Origin: Acridotheres tristis
Taxonomy: Eukaryota > Chordata > Aves > Passeriformes > Sturnidae
Direction: 5' to 3'
DNA: 64,000 nucleotides
Assembly: GCA_037013685.1 (NCBI GenBank)
Contig: CM072919.1
Location: forward strand, 33,915,820 to 33,979,819
Shown here: positions 62,067 through 64,000 of the stretch, piece by piece
How the letters are laid out: the number at the start of each line of letters is the position of its first letter
How positions within the stretch are numbered: the stretch's first letter is position 1
Translations under genes and position numbers: made by a program
The notes under the pieces: generated by a model
The model's input: only the letters and a program-made list of their open reading frames with translations
Database searches by the model: none
What the model was told of the DNA's origin: nothing

Positions 62067-62157
62067 CAAGTAACTAAGTAAGTAAGTAGATGGAATAAGT
62101 AAGGAAGTAAATAGAATGAGTAAGTATGTAAATGAAACAAGTAAGTAAGTAGAATAA
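62067..62157 (+). repeat. (GTAA)n imperfect microsatellite
   Basis: Repeated aagtaagtaagtag units interrupted by atggaat and similar. About 90 bp. Confidence 0.85.
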
Positions 62158-62567
62158 GTTTTAAATGCTTTAGTGAATAAAGGTCTCGGATGCCAGAGAA
62201 GTAGTACATGCTCTAGTGAAGGCTAAAAAACAGTCCTAGATACTAAGAGTTCCGTAGAAGCTCCAAGAACATAGTTTCAGACATAATAAAGCCATAGTAA
62301 AAATATTGCTTACATTTTTCAGTTAGAACAAGATAGACCATGTACGTAGTTTATACGTAACCTGGCATGCTAAGAAACCAGAATTCTAATGGGTTAAGAA
62401 GCAGCGGTCTGAGTCTGTGTCTTAGCTTGTTGCCAAGTTTCTATGTAAGAATGTGCATTGGGGAGAGCTGATGCATTTTACCATTGCATTTTGCCATTTC
62501 TTTTTGCCACTGCCTTTTGCTTTTGCTATTTGCTTTGCTTTTGCTTTTGAGACTGATGTGCTTCTGC

Positions 62568-62573
62568 AATAAA
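62568..62573 (+). promoter_or_regulatory. AATAAA polyadenylation signal of the LTR
   Basis: Located 92 bp before the LTR end, which suits the R region of a retroviral LTR. Confidence 0.55.
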
Positions 62574-62763
62574 CAACTTTATAGCAACTATTAGCTGCTT
62601 AGCTCATTGAAGAAAACGACCCGACAAGTTGGGTGCCTAAGAGCACCCGGAAGTCTAACCCCACAATTCTCCTCATGTGTCTGCATTCTTTCCCTTTTCT
62701 CTGGCTCGGGAGAGAATTGGTGTTCGCAGGTTTGTTTGTTCTCAAGTTCTACCAACTGAGAAG

Positions 62764-63115
62764 TTATTGCAAGGTTTCGCAGCGCTGGAAGGTTGATCCC
62801 TCCTGGGCTCTGCCTCGGGCAATTGCTCGCCGTGCCCTCGCTGTGGGCCCCGCGGTCCCCCCGCAGCCACTGCGACACCGGCGCCGTTCCGCGCCTCCCT
62901 CCATGAGGGGCGCAGCAAAGGAGAAGCTGCTGCCGCCACCCCGGTCCTTCTGCTCGCAGCAGGGCGGGCTGAAAGCGGCTGGACAGGCACAGCTCCGGGC
63001 CGAGACGAGCCCGGCAAAGCGGGTGACCCCGGGGCCGGCCCCGCTGCGCGGTCCCGGCTGCGCTGGGACGGCCCCGCCGGCCCCTCGGAAAAACAACTGC
63101 GAGAGTGTGCGCGCA
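62764..63115. promoter_or_regulatory. CpG island, candidate promoter
   Basis: I count about 40 CpG in about 350 bp, with a G+C content of around 70%. Elsewhere the window is CpG-poor. It contains a GGGCGGG box (62962-62968) and GGGGCCGGCCCCG-type sequence. Two CCAAT boxes lie just to its right, reading leftward. A minus-strand frame with an ATG (63161 to 62742, 139 codons) spans the island, but its Gly/Ala/Pro/Arg-rich peptide is what G+C-rich DNA gives by chance. It is likely an active CpG-island promoter or first exon of an unidentified transcript. Confidence 0.6.
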
Positions 63116-63138
63116 GGTTTTTTAAAATTAACTTCTCT

Positions 63139-63144
63139 GATTGG
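63139..63144 (-). promoter_or_regulatory. CCAAT box (minus)
   Basis: GATTGG on the plus strand, 24 bp outside the CpG island, oriented for leftward transcription. Confidence 0.45.
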
Positions 63145-63177
63145 ACTAGTAATACGTCCATTTTCAGAGCCTTCGTG

Positions 63178-63183
63178 GATTGG
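63178..63183 (-). promoter_or_regulatory. second CCAAT box (minus)
   Basis: GATTGG again, 39 bp further out and in the same orientation as the first. Paired CCAAT boxes are typical of NF-Y-bound promoters. Confidence 0.45.
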
Positions 63184-64000
63184 CTCTGTTAGACATAGTA
63201 GAAACTTCGAACAGTTGTGGTTTGTTTTTTTTTGGTTTTTTTGGGTTTTTTTCCTCCCTCAGGAGCCTCTTCAGTGGCTTTTCCCACTTCCTATGAAAAA
63301 TCAGGCTGTGTTAAACTAACACAAGCACACGTTCAATTCGTGCTTAATGAAAAGTTTAAAATATTAAACAATTAAATTTGTTGTTATGTCTCAGAGGTTA
63401 ACATTTTGAGTTGAGGACCTTCCTTCCAAGTCGAGGTGAGAACTTGAGACTACTCTTTAGCACAAGAAAAGAACGATAGGCCATAGCATCTGACACCAAG
63501 CTATATCATCTCAGCCAAGTATGCTGTGTCCCTCTGATCATTTTGTTTCCCAAGACACAGAGTAATAAAAGAAGGTGAGGCACAGAATTACCTGGGAAAA
63601 TAGAAATTCTGTTGTAAAGTGTGTTTGACATTTTGAATCTTGCTTGCACTTTAAATTGCAACAAAGAGGAAAAGTGTGACCCCTTTTGGGGGACCTCCAT
63701 GACAAAAGAATCATGAAAAAAATCCGATTTACTCTGCTATGATTTTGTTTGTTTTTCATACAGACATGTATTGCTTGAAGCAAAGAGTCAAGGCAAAGTG
63801 ATTTGATCATGGAAATGGTGCAGCACTTTGGATACATCAAAGTAGAATGTTTCAACAGTGTCAAATATAGAACAGATTTTTTTTTAACCTTCTTTGCTTC
63901 TAAACTCCTGTATAAGCTGACACATCACAGAATGCTCTGCTTTGGATGACTTATTCACTGGTGGAAAAATTTCTGCCAAAAGTACTTGAAATAATAATCT
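63184..64000. other. non-coding flank
   Basis: A T-rich tract (tttttttttggtttttttggg-like) lies at 63220-63251. An inverted pair AAGCAC...GTGCTT lies at about 63322-63345. No gene recognised. Confidence 0.5.

Larger units (their letters stand above)
61913..62665 (+). mobile_element. ERV LTR, plus strand
   Basis: A clear R/U5-like end carries AATAAA (62568-62573), then ctttatagcaactattagct, gaaaacgacccgacaagttg and ggtgcctaagagcacccgg, closing accccaca at 62665. The region before it (gccaagtttctatgtaagaa, and the T/G-rich ttgccattgcctttt-like stretch) is typical of songbird LTR U3. The left end is uncertain: a TGTACG at 62341 gives a 325-bp LTR, a TGTTGGAG at 61913 gives 753 bp. It points opposite to the pol fragment, so it belongs to a different insertion. 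Confidence 0.55.

Noticed and set aside
62633..63319. 228-codon plus frame, the longest in the window
   Set aside because: It starts at GTG inside an LTR end and owes its length to the stop-poor CpG island. No domain is visible.
63322..63350. tRNA-like B box (gttcaattcg) within an inverted repeat
   Set aside because: No A box, no cloverleaf and no tRNA-derived SINE body nearby.
1..64000. CRISPR arrays, bacterial operons, riboswitches or phage genes
   Set aside because: No such structure seen. Composition, CR1 LINEs and ERV LTRs identify the DNA as avian nuclear sequence.

Overview
The window looks like nuclear DNA from a bird, most likely a songbird. Its repeats are CR1 LINEs with the avian 3' tail (ATTCTATG-like octamers) and several bird-type endogenous retrovirus (ERV) LTRs. 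The background is A+T-rich and CpG-poor. No operons, bacterial signals, rRNA or tRNA were seen. I recognise no host protein-coding gene, so the window reads as a gene desert or part of a very large intron.

Layout, left to right. An exon-like segment (92-224) and a minus-strand ERVL-type LTR remnant (922-1135) are followed by about 9 kb of featureless sequence. CR1 copies lie on the plus strand at 10250-11080, 11840-11975, 16833-17392, 33550-34110 and 52400-53144. Others lie on the minus strand at 27400-29440 (about 2 kb, old), 37489-37700 and 43145-44090. LTRs sit at 15540-16020 (minus, with TATA box and polyadenylation signal), 35012-36646 (minus, split by about 1 kb of another insertion), 38193-39233 (plus, ERVL-type), 51368-51934 (minus) and about 61913-62665 (plus). 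A decayed minus-strand retroviral protease to reverse-transcriptase segment lies at 60472-61290.

Non-transposon structure is sparse. There is a perfect 67-bp tandem duplication at 18952-19085. A 114-bp inverted repeat (about 91% identical by eye) has arms at 21683-21796 and 23199-23312. A 145-bp direct repeat pair lies at 57907 and 60256. A strong CpG island at 62764-63115 has two CCAAT boxes oriented for minus-strand transcription, and it is the only promoter-like sequence I see. If a host gene touches this window, its first exon is most likely in that island, read leftward.

All family calls rest on reading and memory of consensus patterns. No alignment was run, so element boundaries are approximate unless given as exact repeats.
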